Of a stretch of 64,000 bases of DNA, positions 44,690 to 56,088 are shown in pieces. Location of the stretch: positions 27,440,001 to 27,504,000 of the forward strand of contig JARKIP010000011.1 of assembly GCA_029990175.1 (NCBI GenBank), written 5' to 3'. Each line of letters starts with the position of its first letter. Within the stretch, counting starts at the first letter, position 1. This DNA comes from Petunia secreta (taxonomy: Eukaryota; Streptophyta; Magnoliopsida; Solanales; Solanaceae). The position numbers were made by a program, and so were the translations under genes. A model generated the notes under the pieces. The model saw only the letters and a list, made by a program, of their open reading frames with translations. It searched no databases and was not told the DNA's origin.

Positions 44690-46118
44690 GTGAAAGAGAC
44701 AAGAATCAGTGTGCATCTCAATACCGAGGATAAAAAGCGATATACTGAGTTTCTTAAAGAATATGAGGACGTATTCACCTGGTCGTACGATGACATGACT
44801 GGCATAAGCACGGATGTGTTAGCTCACAAATTACCTATCAATCCGGGCTTTCCGCCAGTCAAGCAAAAGGATCGAACTTTCAAGTCATCAGCTATGCTGA
44901 AAATTGGTGAAGAAGTAACTAAGCAACTCAATGCATGGATTCTGAAAACAGTCAAAAATCCAACTTGGTTGGCTAATATTGTCCCAGTGCCGAATAAAGA
45001 TGGAAAACTCCAAGTTTGTGTGGATTACAGAGACATAAATAGAGCAAGCCCGAAGGATGATTTTCCTCTGCCAAACATACACATCCTGATTGATAATTGT
45101 GCGAAACATGAATTGCAATCCTTCGTGGACTGTTTCGCTGGTTATCATCAAGTTCTCATGGATGAAGAGGATGCCGAGAAGACAACCTTCACTACGTCTT
45201 GGGGAACTTATTGCTACAAAGTTATGCCATTCGGTTTGAAGAATGATGGGGCAACTTATATGCGGGCTATGAAAACTATGTTCTATGACCTAATGCACAA
45301 GGAGATTAAAGTCTATGTAGACGACGTGATCATCAAATCAAAGAAGAGTTCGAAGCATCTTGACAACTTGCACAAGTTCTTCAACCGTTTGCGAAAGTAC
45401 AATCTGAAGCTGAATCCGGCAAAGTGTGCTTTTGGTGTTCCGGCAGGGAAGCTCCTGGGTTTCATCGTCAGTAGAAGGGCTATCGAGCTGGTTCCATCCA
45501 AGATCAAAGCCATCAAAGAATTGCCACCGCTAAAAAGCAAGAAAGAATTTATGAGTTTCTTGGGGAGGCTCAATTACATCAGCCGTTTTATAGCACAATC
45601 CACTGTCATCTGTGATCCAATCATCAAGTTACTAAAGAAAGACGCGGTGATCGAGTGGACAGAGGATTGCCAAAAAGTATTTGATCGGATAAAGGAGTAC
45701 TTGTCCTGCCCGCCTGTGCTGGTCCCACCTGAGCCTGGGCGACCTTTGATCTTGTACCTGTCCATAGTAGATTCAGCCTTTGGTTGTGTATTGGGACAAC
45801 ATGATTCAACTGGGAGGAAGAAGCAAGCAATATCTAAGCAAGAAGTTCACTCCTTATGAAGCCAAGTACACTTTGCTGGAACGCACGTGCTGCGCACTGA
45901 CATGGACATCACAAAAGTTGAGACACTACTTGACATCCTACTCAACGCTGCTGATATCAAGGATGGACCCTCTCAAGTACATTTTCCAAAAACCAATGCC
46001 TAATGGAAAGCTGGCTAAATGGCAAATGCTGCTCAGCGAATTCAACATCACTTTTGTCACTCAAAAGGCGGTGAAATCTCAAGCTTTGGCTGATCATATG
46101 GCCGAGAATCCGATGTGA
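44690..46118 (+). pseudogene. Reverse transcriptase and RNase H of the Tat element
   Basis: RT motifs: WLANIVPVPNKDGKLQVCVD (about 44970-45030), RDINRASPKDDFPLP, SFVDCFAGYHQVLMDEEDAE, VMPFGLKN, and the catalytic YVDD (KVYVDDVIIK, about 45308-45340). The connection LNYISRFI follows. The Asp-containing first RNase H strand is around VDSAFGCVLGQ. A frameshift near 45780-45850 moves the rest to another frame: KQYLSKKFTPYEAKYTLLE, RHYL, LAKWQMLLSEF, ending 46118. Key RT residues are present, but the enzyme is split by the shift. Confidence 0.92.
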
Positions 46119-46624
46119 GATGACTATGAACCTTTGCACGCCTATTTCCTTGAGGAAGAAGTCATGTTCGTAGGAGAAGATATCACCGAAGAGTATGATG
46201 GTTGGAGGCTATTCTTTGATAGAGCAGTCAATTTCAAAGGAGTCGACATTGGCGCAATATTAGTTTCCGAGACTGGACAACACTATCCTGTCACAGCCAA
46301 ACTAAGTTTTCCTTGCACCAACAACATGGCGGAGTATGAAGCTTGTATTTTGGGTCTTAGATTGGTAGTGGACATGAATATACAAGAGCTATTAGCAATC
46401 GGGGATTCTGACTTATTGATTTACCAAGTTCGAGGAGAATGGACAGCAAAGAATTTGAAGATATTGCCATAGCTAGAGTGCATAAAGGAGTTGAAGCAAA
46501 GATTCACCAAGATAGAGTTCCGGCATGTACCCAGACTGCAAAATGAGTTTGCAGACGCTTTGGCTACCATATCTGCCATGATCAGGCATCCAGACAAAAA
46601 CTACATTGACCCAATACCCGTAAA
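46119..46624 (+). pseudogene. Second (archaeal-type) RNase H
   Basis: WRLFFDRAVNFKGVDIGAIL, then NNMAEYEACILGLRLVVDM and LAIGDSDLLIYQVRGEW show a complete aRNH fold with the central Glu (AEYEA) and the second Asp (GDSDL). The first Asp motif reads FFDRA, where DGA is usual. This extra RNase H next to integrase is a hallmark of the Tat lineage. A TAG at 46470-46472 and a further stop at about 46627 break it from integrase. Confidence 0.88.
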
Positions 46625-47924
46625 GTGAGGAAGCAGCCAGCATACCGCTACCACGTGGAAGAAGAATCAGACGGACAACCTTGGTTCTACGACATCAAAG
46701 GTTTTCTCAAAGACGGCAGTTATCCAAAGAATGCAACAAGTCTCCAAAAGAAGACGCTGAGAAGGTTAGCAAATGGTTTCTTTTTGAACGGAGAAGTCTT
46801 GTACAAAAAGACACCTGATCTAGGTTTGCTGAGATGTGTGGACGCAAAAGAAGCTGCTAAATTGGTAGAAGAAATACACTCTGGGACATGTGGCTCACAC
46901 ATGAATGGTTTCGTACTTGCAAAGAAGATTTTGAGGGCTGGTTATTTCTAGTTGACAATAGAGCATGATTGCATAAAGCACCCAAAGAAATGTCACCAAT
47001 GCCAAATTCACGGAGATATGATTCGAGTGCCTCCCAATGAATTGAACATTATGGGATCGCTTTGGCCTTTTGCTGCCTGGGGGATGGATGTCATAGGACC
47101 TATCGAGCCAGCCGCTTCTAATGGGCATCCCTTCATACTGGTGGCCATTGATTATTTCACCAAATGGGTAGAAGCTGCATCATGCAAATCAGTAACAAAG
47201 AAAGTGGTGTCGAACTTTGTCCGTGATAAGATGATCTGTCGATTCGGCATTCTTGAATCCATCATCACTGACAATGGGTCCAATCTCAACAGTGACCTGT
47301 GTGAAGCAACCTGTGAGGTTTACAAAATCAAACATCGCAACTCCACAGCATACAGACCTCAAATGAATGGAGCGGTCGAGGAAGACAAATATCAAGAGGA
47401 TATTGTGCAAGATGACAGGTACTTCAAAACAATGGCATGAGAATCTACCTTATGCTCTATTAGGGTATCGCACCACAATGAGGACATCAACAGGGGCTGC
47501 TCCTTATTTGTTTGTATATGGCACTGAAGCAGTGATACCCAGTGACGTTGAGATACTATCTTTGAGAATCATCCAAGAGACACAATTGAAAGATACTGAA
47601 TGGATCAAAGGAAGATTAGAGCAATTGGCCCTCATCGATGGTAAGAGATTGAATGCAATATGTCATGGGCAATTATATCAGAGGAGGATGGCCAAAGCAT
47701 TCGGCAAGAAAGTTCGAGAGAGATTCTTTGAACCTGGGCAATTAGTTCTGAAGAAGATATTTCCGAATCAAGAAGAAGCAAAAGGCAAGTTTGCACCAAA
47801 TTGGCAAGGATCATACATGGTTCACCGAGTTCTGAATGGAGGAGCATTGATATTAGCAGAGATGGACGGAGAAGTCTGGCCAAAACCAATCAACTCGGAC
47901 GTTGTCAAGAGATACTATGTATAG
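46625..47924 (+). pseudogene. Integrase of the Tat element
   Basis: The zinc-finger region is LVEEIHSGTCGSHMNGFVLAKKI...CHQCQIHGD (about 46860-47010). A TAG at 46949-46951 interrupts it. Catalytic core: GMDVIGPI (first Asp, about 47083), FTKWVEAA, SIITDNGSNL (second Asp, about 47270), and the Glu at MNGAVEE (about 47367). A frameshift at about 47370-47400 leads to the C-terminal part: WHENLPYALLGYRTTMRTSTGAAPYLFVYG, FEPGQLVLKK and the end at 47924. All three catalytic acids remain. Confidence 0.92.
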
Positions 47925-48075
47925 GAGTTTATACTGATTAGTGATTTCCACATTCTGCAACACATTATGTAATCTGAACTACATTACAACCGGATTTCCC
48001 AAGTGGGATACGTAGGCAACCTATTCAAGGTTCGGTCGCATAAATACAAAAATTTCATTTTCCCACAAAGCGAAC

Positions 48076-48213
48076 ACTGGGGCAGAATTTTTGAGGAACT
48101 CTCAAAAATTCCCAAAGGACAAACATAGTTGACACTGGGGCAGAAATTTTTGAGGACCTCTCAAAAATTTCAAAAGAAAACTGGGGCAAAATTTTGAGGG
48201 CGCCCTCAAAATT
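48076..48213 (+). other. Three perfect hairpins in the Tat 3' UTR, each behind ACTGGGGCA
   Basis: ACTGGGGCA boxes at 48076, 48134 and 48180 each lead into an inverted repeat. The first is GAATTTTTGAG/CTCAAAAATTC (11-bp stem, 5-base loop; 48085-48111). The second is GAAATTTTTGAG/CTCAAAAATTTC (12-bp stem; 48143-48171). The third is AATTTTGAGGGC/GCCCTCAAAATT (12-bp palindrome; 48190-48213). The stems differ in sequence but stay fully paired. Role unknown. Confidence 0.85.
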
Positions 48214-48532
48214 CTTTTGGAACAGCGTAAAGGACGACAACTGTGGCTTTACACAACGTGACTTGCGACTCAAAAGGATAAAATATTTTATTTCATTTTC
48301 TTTTTTATAAAAGTTTTTCGAAATCATTTGCATTACATACTATTTTATGCATATCCCTATCAGGTCGACCAAGATCCCGACACTCGTGGACAGCGAACGC
48401 GAAACAAGCCAGGAATGCACAAACCAAACCACCTCGTACAACTCACCAATCTTTCTTTGGTTGCAGGCACGAAAGATACCTAAATCACCAACGCACGACA
48501 GAAGTGCTTCAACGAAAGGTTTGTCATTTACA

Positions 48533-49018
48533 TTAGCTGAAGGCACACAACCCGAAGCGTTGGTTGAGGGTACACAGTCCAATATCAATTTGTCGTTTAC
48601 ATTAGCTGAGGGCACATAACCCGAAGCATCGGTTGAGGGTACACAGCCCGATATCGATTTGTCATTTTAATTTAGCTGAGGGCACACAACCCGAAGCGTC
48701 GATTGAGGGTACACAACACGATATCGATTTGTCATTTACATTAGCTGAGGGCACACAACCCAAAGCTTCGGCTAAGGGTACACAGCCCGATATCGATTTT
48801 TAATTTTAAATTAGCTGAGGGTACACAACCCGAAGCGTCGGTTGAGGGTACACAGCCCGATATTGATTTGTCATTTAAATTAGCCGAGGGCAGACAACCC
48901 GAAGCGTCGATTGAGGGTACATAGCCCGATATCGATTTGCATTTTAAATTAGCTGAGGGTACACAACCCGAAGAGTCGATTGAGGGTACACAGCCCGATA
49001 TCGATTTGCATTTCTATT
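48533..49018 (+). repeat. Seven-copy 69-bp tandem repeat in the Tat 3' UTR
   Basis: Units begin TTAGCTGAGGGCACACAACC at 48533, 48602, 48672, 48741, 48811, 48880 and 48949 (spacing 69-70). Each unit is itself two related halves (GAGGGCACACAACCCGA and GAGGGTACACAGCCCGA). A diverged half-copy follows at 49025-49070. Open frames on both strands through it are by-products. Confidence 0.93.
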
Positions 49019-49079
49019 TTCTTTGCGGAGGGTATACAGCCCAATGCACCAACGGAGGGCATACAACCCAATGTCGAAT

Positions 49080-49350
49080 CTAACACTTGTAAAGACACGA
49101 AATCATGGCATGGCAAAAACGATTTCATACTGCAATCCTGGAAAGACAATTCAGCCTGGCGGGAAGATACGTTTTATATATATACATTATCTTGTAAACA
49201 CATTTTCATTGCAGGAAACACACCCCGAGCAAAGAAAGCATTTCAGCCTGACGCCCTACATCCTCTTAAGTCATAGGCTCTTCTATAGTCATGAAAAAAT
49301 TGGCCGCACTGTCAACGTCTTTGCCCGAAGACTCTTTCATCATCCCCGGG
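49080..49350. other. Remainder of the Tat 3' UTR
   Basis: Non-coding sequence between the tandem repeat and the polypurine tract; nothing recognised. Confidence 0.5.
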
Positions 49351-49364
49351 CAAAGAGGGGCAGC
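49351..49364 (+). promoter_or_regulatory. Polypurine tract of the Tat element
   Basis: CAAAGAGGGGCAGC directly precedes the 3' LTR start (TTTTGACACCC here, TGTTGACACCC in the 5' LTR). Confidence 0.8.
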
Positions 49365-52300
49365 TTTTGACACCCAATTTTGTCCCTCCTGTTTTCAAAA
49401 TCAACAGTTCTCGAATTCGCTCTTGCCTTGTTAATTTCTTTCAAATTACCTTCTCATAATAGCCTGGCAATTGAGGCCATTTTCAAAAGTATCGTCTCAA
49501 ATCATTGCTATTCTAACGATCACTGCAATTACTTCTATTCTGACAAAATTATTCAAAATTGTTTTAAATCCAAAATTTCTATTTTTACGCATTTCTTAGC
49601 CATCCTAATATTTTAAAATTAATTTTTAAATTTTCCTATATTTTAAATCTATTTTATACAATTTGTATACCTATTTATACACTATTCATACATATACATA
49701 TACATATACACGTATATGCACACACATGCGTACACATCAGCCTATGTTTGCCACCTTCGCACCTACGTGGCTTAATCCTAACCCTCCGTTGATTTGATCC
49801 AACGGGCTGAAAAATTAAAATTCCTAATCTACCCCACACAACCCCTAAACCCCTCGTCTATCCTCATTTCCTCACCCCCACCCCCGATATTCACGCCTCT
49901 CTCTCTCTTTCCTTGGTGATTAAAATCGCCACCGCTATCAATGGACTTTTCCGGCCATTTTAGCCGGAGAAAATTAGGGAAAATAACATCATCGTGTTCC
50001 CCTCGAAGTCCGCTACAAAACCCAAATAGTTTTTCGGATGTTTGGTCAAGGGCGAAATTCGACCCTTGACAACTGTGACACCACCGCTGGGAAACGCCTC
50101 TGGCGGGGTTCAGGCCATCAATTCAAAGGTAGTATCACCTAAGTGGGGTAAAAACCCCCATGCGAATTTAAATTTATAACGGGTCACGATTGACCCGATT
50201 CTAGTAAACGGGTAATCCTCTTTTCTTTGATTCTGTGAAACCTATGTGACTCAATGCATAAAATCTCCTATGTTTTCTATAAATTAGCAAGATTATCATC
50301 TTCACTTGTTGATTAACTGATTTGCTTGATTTACGACCTCTGTTAATTGTTGATTCTTTTGGACACTATAACGAGCCTGTTTTACACTTTCGTTTTGAGA
50401 CGATTAGGGCTAAACTCTGTGCCATCTCTTTTGAATTTAAAAGTTTAAAACTGTGATTGGTTTGTCTGAATTGTTTGAATTACCCCACTGTGCATTACTT
50501 GTGTAATTTCATGACTCATCTAATTAAAATCTGAACTGGTGAATTAATTTACATGATTCAACGGATTTTGATTGATGTTGATTTGAATCTGTGAGTAAAA
50601 TTTAGAAGGAAAATCAATATGATCACTGATATTTGCATCTTTTGAGACCTGTCGAAATTCAAACTTGTTTATAAGTGGATTTGTGAACCTAAACTATGTT
50701 AAGTTTGAGGAGAGGTTCTCAAATCAATCCAGGATTGATTGGCCTTAGAATTTGGGATTGACTGCTCTATTTTTGGAAGATTGACTCAAATCTGTCCTCT
50801 ATTATTCTTGGAAGGCTATTATTCCTTACCTTATTAACTTTTATCCGTTGCTTTTCAAATCCCTACTCTTCACCTATATAAGCTATTCTCTTTTTCAACA
50901 AAAGAAACAAGCTTCTGAACACTGAAAATTCAGAAACACATACTGGTATACTTTATAAAATTCTACATAGCTTTTGGCATTCAGTTCTTCTTGTTTACTT
51001 GCTTTCCTGGAAAAATCACTACTGCCTGTATTTGAATACTGGCCCTGCTTTCTCTTGCTGCTGTCTGCATTCATATTAGCTTTGACTCAAAGGTATTCTT
51101 TCACTCATTATCATCTGTTATATCTATGTGTTTCCCTTGCATATGCTTATCTTGTTCCTGCTTCACTTGAACTATCCTGTGTTCTGCCTTGATTCTAGGT
51201 ATTCTGATAGGCCTAAGTAATCCCTGCACCTTTAAAATCATGCCTATGTTCACTAAGGAGATGTAATTTAAATAGTAAGGTTGCTACTCACTCTCTGATC
51301 GATTGTGACGTCTGTGCGTGTGTGTGTCCTCAACTTGACCTTGCATCCTCTCTGTTCTACTTAATCCTTGGTATGTGTTGTTCTGGAAGTCCTGCACATT
51401 TGTTAAAAGGTGCCCTGACTTCACCTGTTCAAAAGAGTTCCTGGAAAATCTCCTTTTGATTCAGGCCTTTCCCTTTCCTATTCCCCTGCTAACTCTGTTT
51501 ATTTGCAGCCTGTGCTTAAAGAATCCTAAAGGTTCAGCAAAGTCAGTAATTAAGTTCTCTAAACTGGTTCTTCTAGAATCAAGAATCCTTGGTTATTGAT
51601 AGAGTACTACTGCCTTTGAAACAAGTGACTTCTCTTGATCAGTACCCCCTCCCTTATGCTTTCCCTTAGGAACTGTCCCCAAAGCTTGTATATTTGCTAG
51701 GTGCCCTGTTTGTATCTTCTTAAAACAGGGGTACAACAATGGTGTTGTACAAAATTAGCTATCCAGGAGCCACTCTCTTGCCCCTTCTCCCCTATGTGCA
51801 ATGCATCATGCCTAGATTTATGAGAAAGTGATTCTGGATTGACCTCTTTTCATGAAAACTGGCTGTTTTGACAATATGTTTGAAATCTTATCTTCATTGA
51901 AAGTTTTTCCACACTTAAAGAGCATTAGGAGCATGTTTAGTTTGCATCACAACTTGAAATGTTAAAACAGGGCCGTTTGTGCTATTTATGCTTAGTGTAG
52001 ACTGTTTATGAAAACTGCAGTCGCCCCTCTTTTTGCATAAATGATCTGGGCCCAAAAGTATTTTTTTTAAAAATGCCGTTTATGTGCATAAACTGCTTTT
52101 GATCACTTAAAACGCTCCTATATTGTATAGGGATTTATAAAGCTTAGGGGCCGTTTATACATCTTAAACATATTTTCTTAAAGTTATAACTATGATTTGG
52201 ACCATATATTTGCATGTCTAATACATATATGTATACTATTACGTGCGACAGCCCCCCTTATCTGCATTTATGTGATTTTGTGAATCTGTTTTTCAAAAAC

Positions 52301-52613
52301 AACCTCTCTTTCTATATATATTACCAAAATCCGACCCCAACACAAAAAGGCCTTTAAGGTTAGGGCTCGACAATTAATGACGAGTCACACCGACCCTAAA
52401 TATCCAACATTTTATTTTAAAACAAAACCCCCTTTTGGTTTTTTACTAAACCTGAATTTAATTGCAAAATGGACTATTTGTGCAAAACCTTCTCGTGTGT
52501 AGTTTGCATATATGAATTAGAATTGAATACTCATTTGTATGGTAACACTTATCAACGATTAGGCGTTTGATAAGACCGTAAACTACGATTAGGCTCAAAA
52601 TATAGGTCGTACT

Positions 52614-52710
<97 letters not shown>

Positions 52711-53059
52711 TGGCATGAATGTGTTAGATCCTTAATGTCAAATTGATTCCCAAGTTAGTATTTATGATAATATACACTGTTTATATCCCAAAATTTAGAT
52801 CTCGGACGGTAACCACTTTTTGTGGGACTCGGGGAAGTGCCTAACACCTTCTTCCCCGGGTCATTTGGACTTCTTACCCATATAGAATCTCTGAAATGGA
52901 CTAGTTGACCTTTTTGAACTTGACTTTAGACATTAGGTGACCTAATACGCCTTAGAAATTATATTAGGTGGCGACTCCAACATCTAAACTCAAATAAGTT
53001 CACCCAGTCGAATCCGAAACCCGACTCGCCTCGAGTTGAGTCCAAAATCGGGTATGACA
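49365..53059 (+). repeat. 3' LTR of the Tat element (3695 bp)
   Basis: Collinear with the 5' LTR, few substitutions by eye, shorter mainly through smaller microsatellites. The first bases are TTTT where TGTT is expected. It ends ATCGGGTATGACA, followed by GAGGT (53060-53064). A TATA box lies at 50875-50881 and a (TA)n(GT)n tract at 52617-52706. Confidence 0.94.
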
Positions 53060-53064
53060 GAGGT

Positions 53065-53785
53065 TGACTCGGATGGTCAAGTTTTCTTTCTAAGCTCTGC
53101 GACGAGTTTTCAAGTTTCTCTTTGAGTTCAGCGGGCAAGATTGAAGAGGTTAGGCCTGTACTCAGACGCTTCCGAGGTCCCTCGCTTTGATCAAGCTGAC
53201 AGACATTGATTGGACCAATGACCGACATAACTCTGCACTGTTTACGGCTTGTAGCTACAATCTAGATGAAGGATTTTCAGCCATGTTAACCCTGAGGAGC
53301 TCTTTGTTTCTAGTCTTCCCTTTCCTTTATTTTTTTTACAATTATTATGAACAAATGTGGTATTCAGGAAGAACTAATTCTATATTATGAGTCTACGGGC
53401 TGTTTTTCTTTTTAATGAAACGGACGTTCGTTAATAGTTTTTACGTACTTGTGAAATTACATGTGGTGTAATATGTGGCCAAGTAGTATGTTTTCTGTGC
53501 CTTTTAGGTGACGGGTTAAGTTGCACCCACAATGGGACGACTTTAGCCCGTGTGGAAACGAGCACTTTTGCGTCCGACTTCGAACATCTCTGCTTAGTGA
53601 CTCGAGTATTTAAGACTTTCTGGCACTATGCGAACGGACGTCCCCATTGGCATGTAGATGCAGTTGTTGAATTAACGAGTTCAGCATACGAGTAATGCTT
53701 AGTGGCTGAGCTAGACGTGATCTAGCTCTAAGCGAGTAGTGTACCCTACTTTTTGTAGCGAAAAGTGAGTGTATTACTTCAAATT
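53065..53785. other. Unassigned sequence right of the Tat element
   Basis: Continuation of the pre-insertion locus (30800-32403). On the minus strand, AELKEKLENSSQSLERKLDHP (53055-53140) reads like coiled-coil coding sequence and stays open to the duplication, but no protein is recognised. The rest is non-coding. Confidence 0.4.
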
Positions 53786-55900
53786 AGGTCTGGCGAGGGC
53801 TATGTTTTGTTGTTAGTGTCAATGGTGTAGAGGTTGATGAGTCCAAAGTTGAAGCCATTAGATATTGGCCTACTCCTACTATCGTTTCTCATGTTAGGAG
53901 TTTCCATGGTCTTGCTAGTTTCTATAGGCAGTTTGCGAAGGACTTTAGCACAATTGCCGCACCACTCACTGAGTTGGTGAAGAAAGACCGGCCGTTTATG
54001 TGAGGAGCTGCTTTCCAAGAGTTGAAAAGTAGGTTGAGTACGACCTCTTTGTTGCAATATCCCGACTTTGGGAAGGCATTTGAGGTTGAATGTGATACCT
54101 CGGGGGTTGGTAGTGGAGGTGTTCTCATACAAGATGGGAAACCCATTGCCTACTTTAGTGAAAAATTAAAAGGTGCAACCTTGAATTACTCTACGTATGA
54201 TACGGAGTTTTATGCCTTAGTGAGAGCTCCAGCTCATTGGCAATACTATCTTTGGCCTAGAGAATTTGTGATTAAGAGTGATCATGAGTCACTCAAACAT
54301 CAAGGGGCCAAGAGAAGTTGAACAAGAGGCATGCCAAGTAGGTAGAGTTCATTGAGAGTTTTCCCTATGTAATTCATTACAAGAAGGGAAAGGACAATGT
54401 TGTAGCCAATGCACTTTCTAGGAAGTTTGCTCTAGCTACCACTCTTGCTTCTAGGCTTATGGGTTTTGAGAGCATTAAATTGATGTATGAACATGACCCA
54501 AAGCTAAAGAGCATTCATGATGCTCTAGTGAGAGGGGAAAGAGTGGACAAATACCATTGGGTAGATGGCTACATTTTCAAGATTGGGAGAGTGTGTGTAC
54601 TCGCGTCCTCTTGGAGAGAATTGCTAGTGCATGACGCACAAAATGGAGGCTTAATGGGTCACTTTGAGAGGGATAAGACTTGGGCCATTATTATGGAGCA
54701 ATTCTAGTGGCCTAAGATGGGATTGCAAGTTGAGCGGCTATGTAATGCTTGTTAAGATTGCAAGCATGCCAAGTCTAAGTCGAATTCCTATGGTTTGTAT
54801 ACTCCCTTGCCTATTCCTACTAGCCAGTGGGTGGATATTTCTATGGATTTTGTTATGGGATTGCCACGAGGGGAGGACATGATACCATTTATGTTGTCGT
54901 TGATAGGTTCTCCAAAATGGCACACTTCATTCCATGCAAAAAGAGTCATGATGCACAACATGTTGCTTCTTTATTTATTGATCATATGTTAAAATTGCAT
55001 GGGGTGCCATAAAATATTGTGAGTGATAGGGACTCTAAGTTCCTTAGCCATTTTTGGAGGTGCTTATGGGGTGCTCTTGGCACCAAGTTATTGTTCTCTA
55101 CATCCACCATCCTCAAACGGATGGGCAAACTGAGGTGGTGAACCGAACCTTGGGAGCTCTATTTAGAGCTATGACCCGAGGTAAGGCCGAGACATGGGTT
55201 GAAAAGCTGCTACTCATAGAGTTTGCATATAACCGTACTTTGCATAGAATGATTGGCATGACTCCATTTGAGTGTGTGTTTATGGCTTTAATCCTTTTAT
55301 TCCACTTGATCTTACCCTTTTGCCTAGAGATGCAGTTGTTAGCTTTGAAGGTAAGATCCGGGCCAAGGTTTTGCTTGCACTTCATGCTAAGGTGAGGAAG
55401 AACTTGGAGGAAGCCTAAGCAAAGGTGGCGTCCAAGAAGAACAAGGGAAGGAAGAAGATGGAATTGAATAAGGGAAATTGGGTATGGGTGGACTTCCGCA
55501 AAGAGAGGTTTCCAATCCATAGAAAAGATAAGTTGGCACCGAGATGAGATGGACCATTCCAAGTGCTATCAAAGATCAATTACAATACTTATGTGATTGA
55601 TTTTCCCGGTGAGTATAACGTTTCTAGCACATTCAATGTTTCTGAATTGACTCTTTGTGATGTAGGTGATGATGCCTTGGAGGATGACGCCTTGATTTCA
55701 AGGACAAAATTTTCTCACGAAGGGGAGGATGATGCAGGCCAAACTACCTCGAGACCTTTCACTCGGAGTCAAGCTAAGGAGATTCAAGATGCTCACCTAC
55801 ACTTGGTTTGGAAGAGCTTGGAAGATATAAGATTCGGGAGTAATTTGAAGATCATGCACCTCAGCACAAGCGAGGGCGAACAAGGTGGAGCGCCTTAGCA
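53786..55900 (+). pseudogene. Chromovirus pol fragment (RT end, RNase H, integrase, C-terminal region)
   Basis: Pieces in order, in shifting frames: the RT thumb/connection VESKVEAIRYWPTPT-like and RSFHGLASFYRQF (53840-53930); RNase H FEVECDTSGVGSGGVL, PIAYFSEKLKGATLNYSTYD, HESLKH (54070-54300); integrase zinc-finger GGLMGHF (54650); core VDISMDFVMGLP (first Asp, about 54830), VSDRDSKFL (second Asp, about 55020), HPQTDGQTEVVNR (Glu, about 55110-55145); and a C-terminal YNVSSTFNVSELT (55615-55650). It has many stops and shifts. The domain set fits a chromovirus related to Reina/Tekay. The 5' half and both LTRs are missing. Confidence 0.85.
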
Positions 55901-56088
55901 CTCCATAACAACTCCAGAACAAGCTACAGCACAAGGCGGAGCGCCTCAGGGAATGGGCGGACCGCCTGCCCCCAAAATCACTCAAAATCGGCTAAGTGTT
56001 GAAGGAACTTGTGGCTTTCGGTGACTCTGATTGAACAATTCCTCTTTGATCATTCAGTTTGCAAGAGGCATTGTTCTCTTGAGTATTA

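Larger units (their letters stand above)
32404..53059 (+). mobile_element. Tat/Ogre-type Ty3/gypsy retrotransposon, 20.7 kb, complete but inactive
   Basis: Long LTRs (3,845 and 3,695 bp) with TG...CA ends and GAGGT duplications. The PBS is TGGCGACTCCGCTGGGG (Arg-tRNA type, as I recall it for Ogre/Tat). An extra ORF1 lies upstream of gag, here twice. Order: ORF1a, ORF1b, gag, protease, RT, RNase H, second RNase H, integrase. A 1.4-kb 3' UTR carries hairpins and 69-bp tandem repeats. The second RNase H, upstream ORF1 and repeat-bearing 3' UTR mark the Tat lineage. Each coding block has stops or shifts, so it would need helper proteins. Confidence 0.95.

Noticed and set aside
48533..49018. CRISPR-like regular repeats
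   Set aside because: Repeats are adjacent with no unique spacers, and the context is a plant retrotransposon.
48347..49276. Open frames on both strands with repeated LAEGTQPE-like peptides
   Set aside because: Translations of the 69-bp tandem repeat in the Tat 3' UTR.
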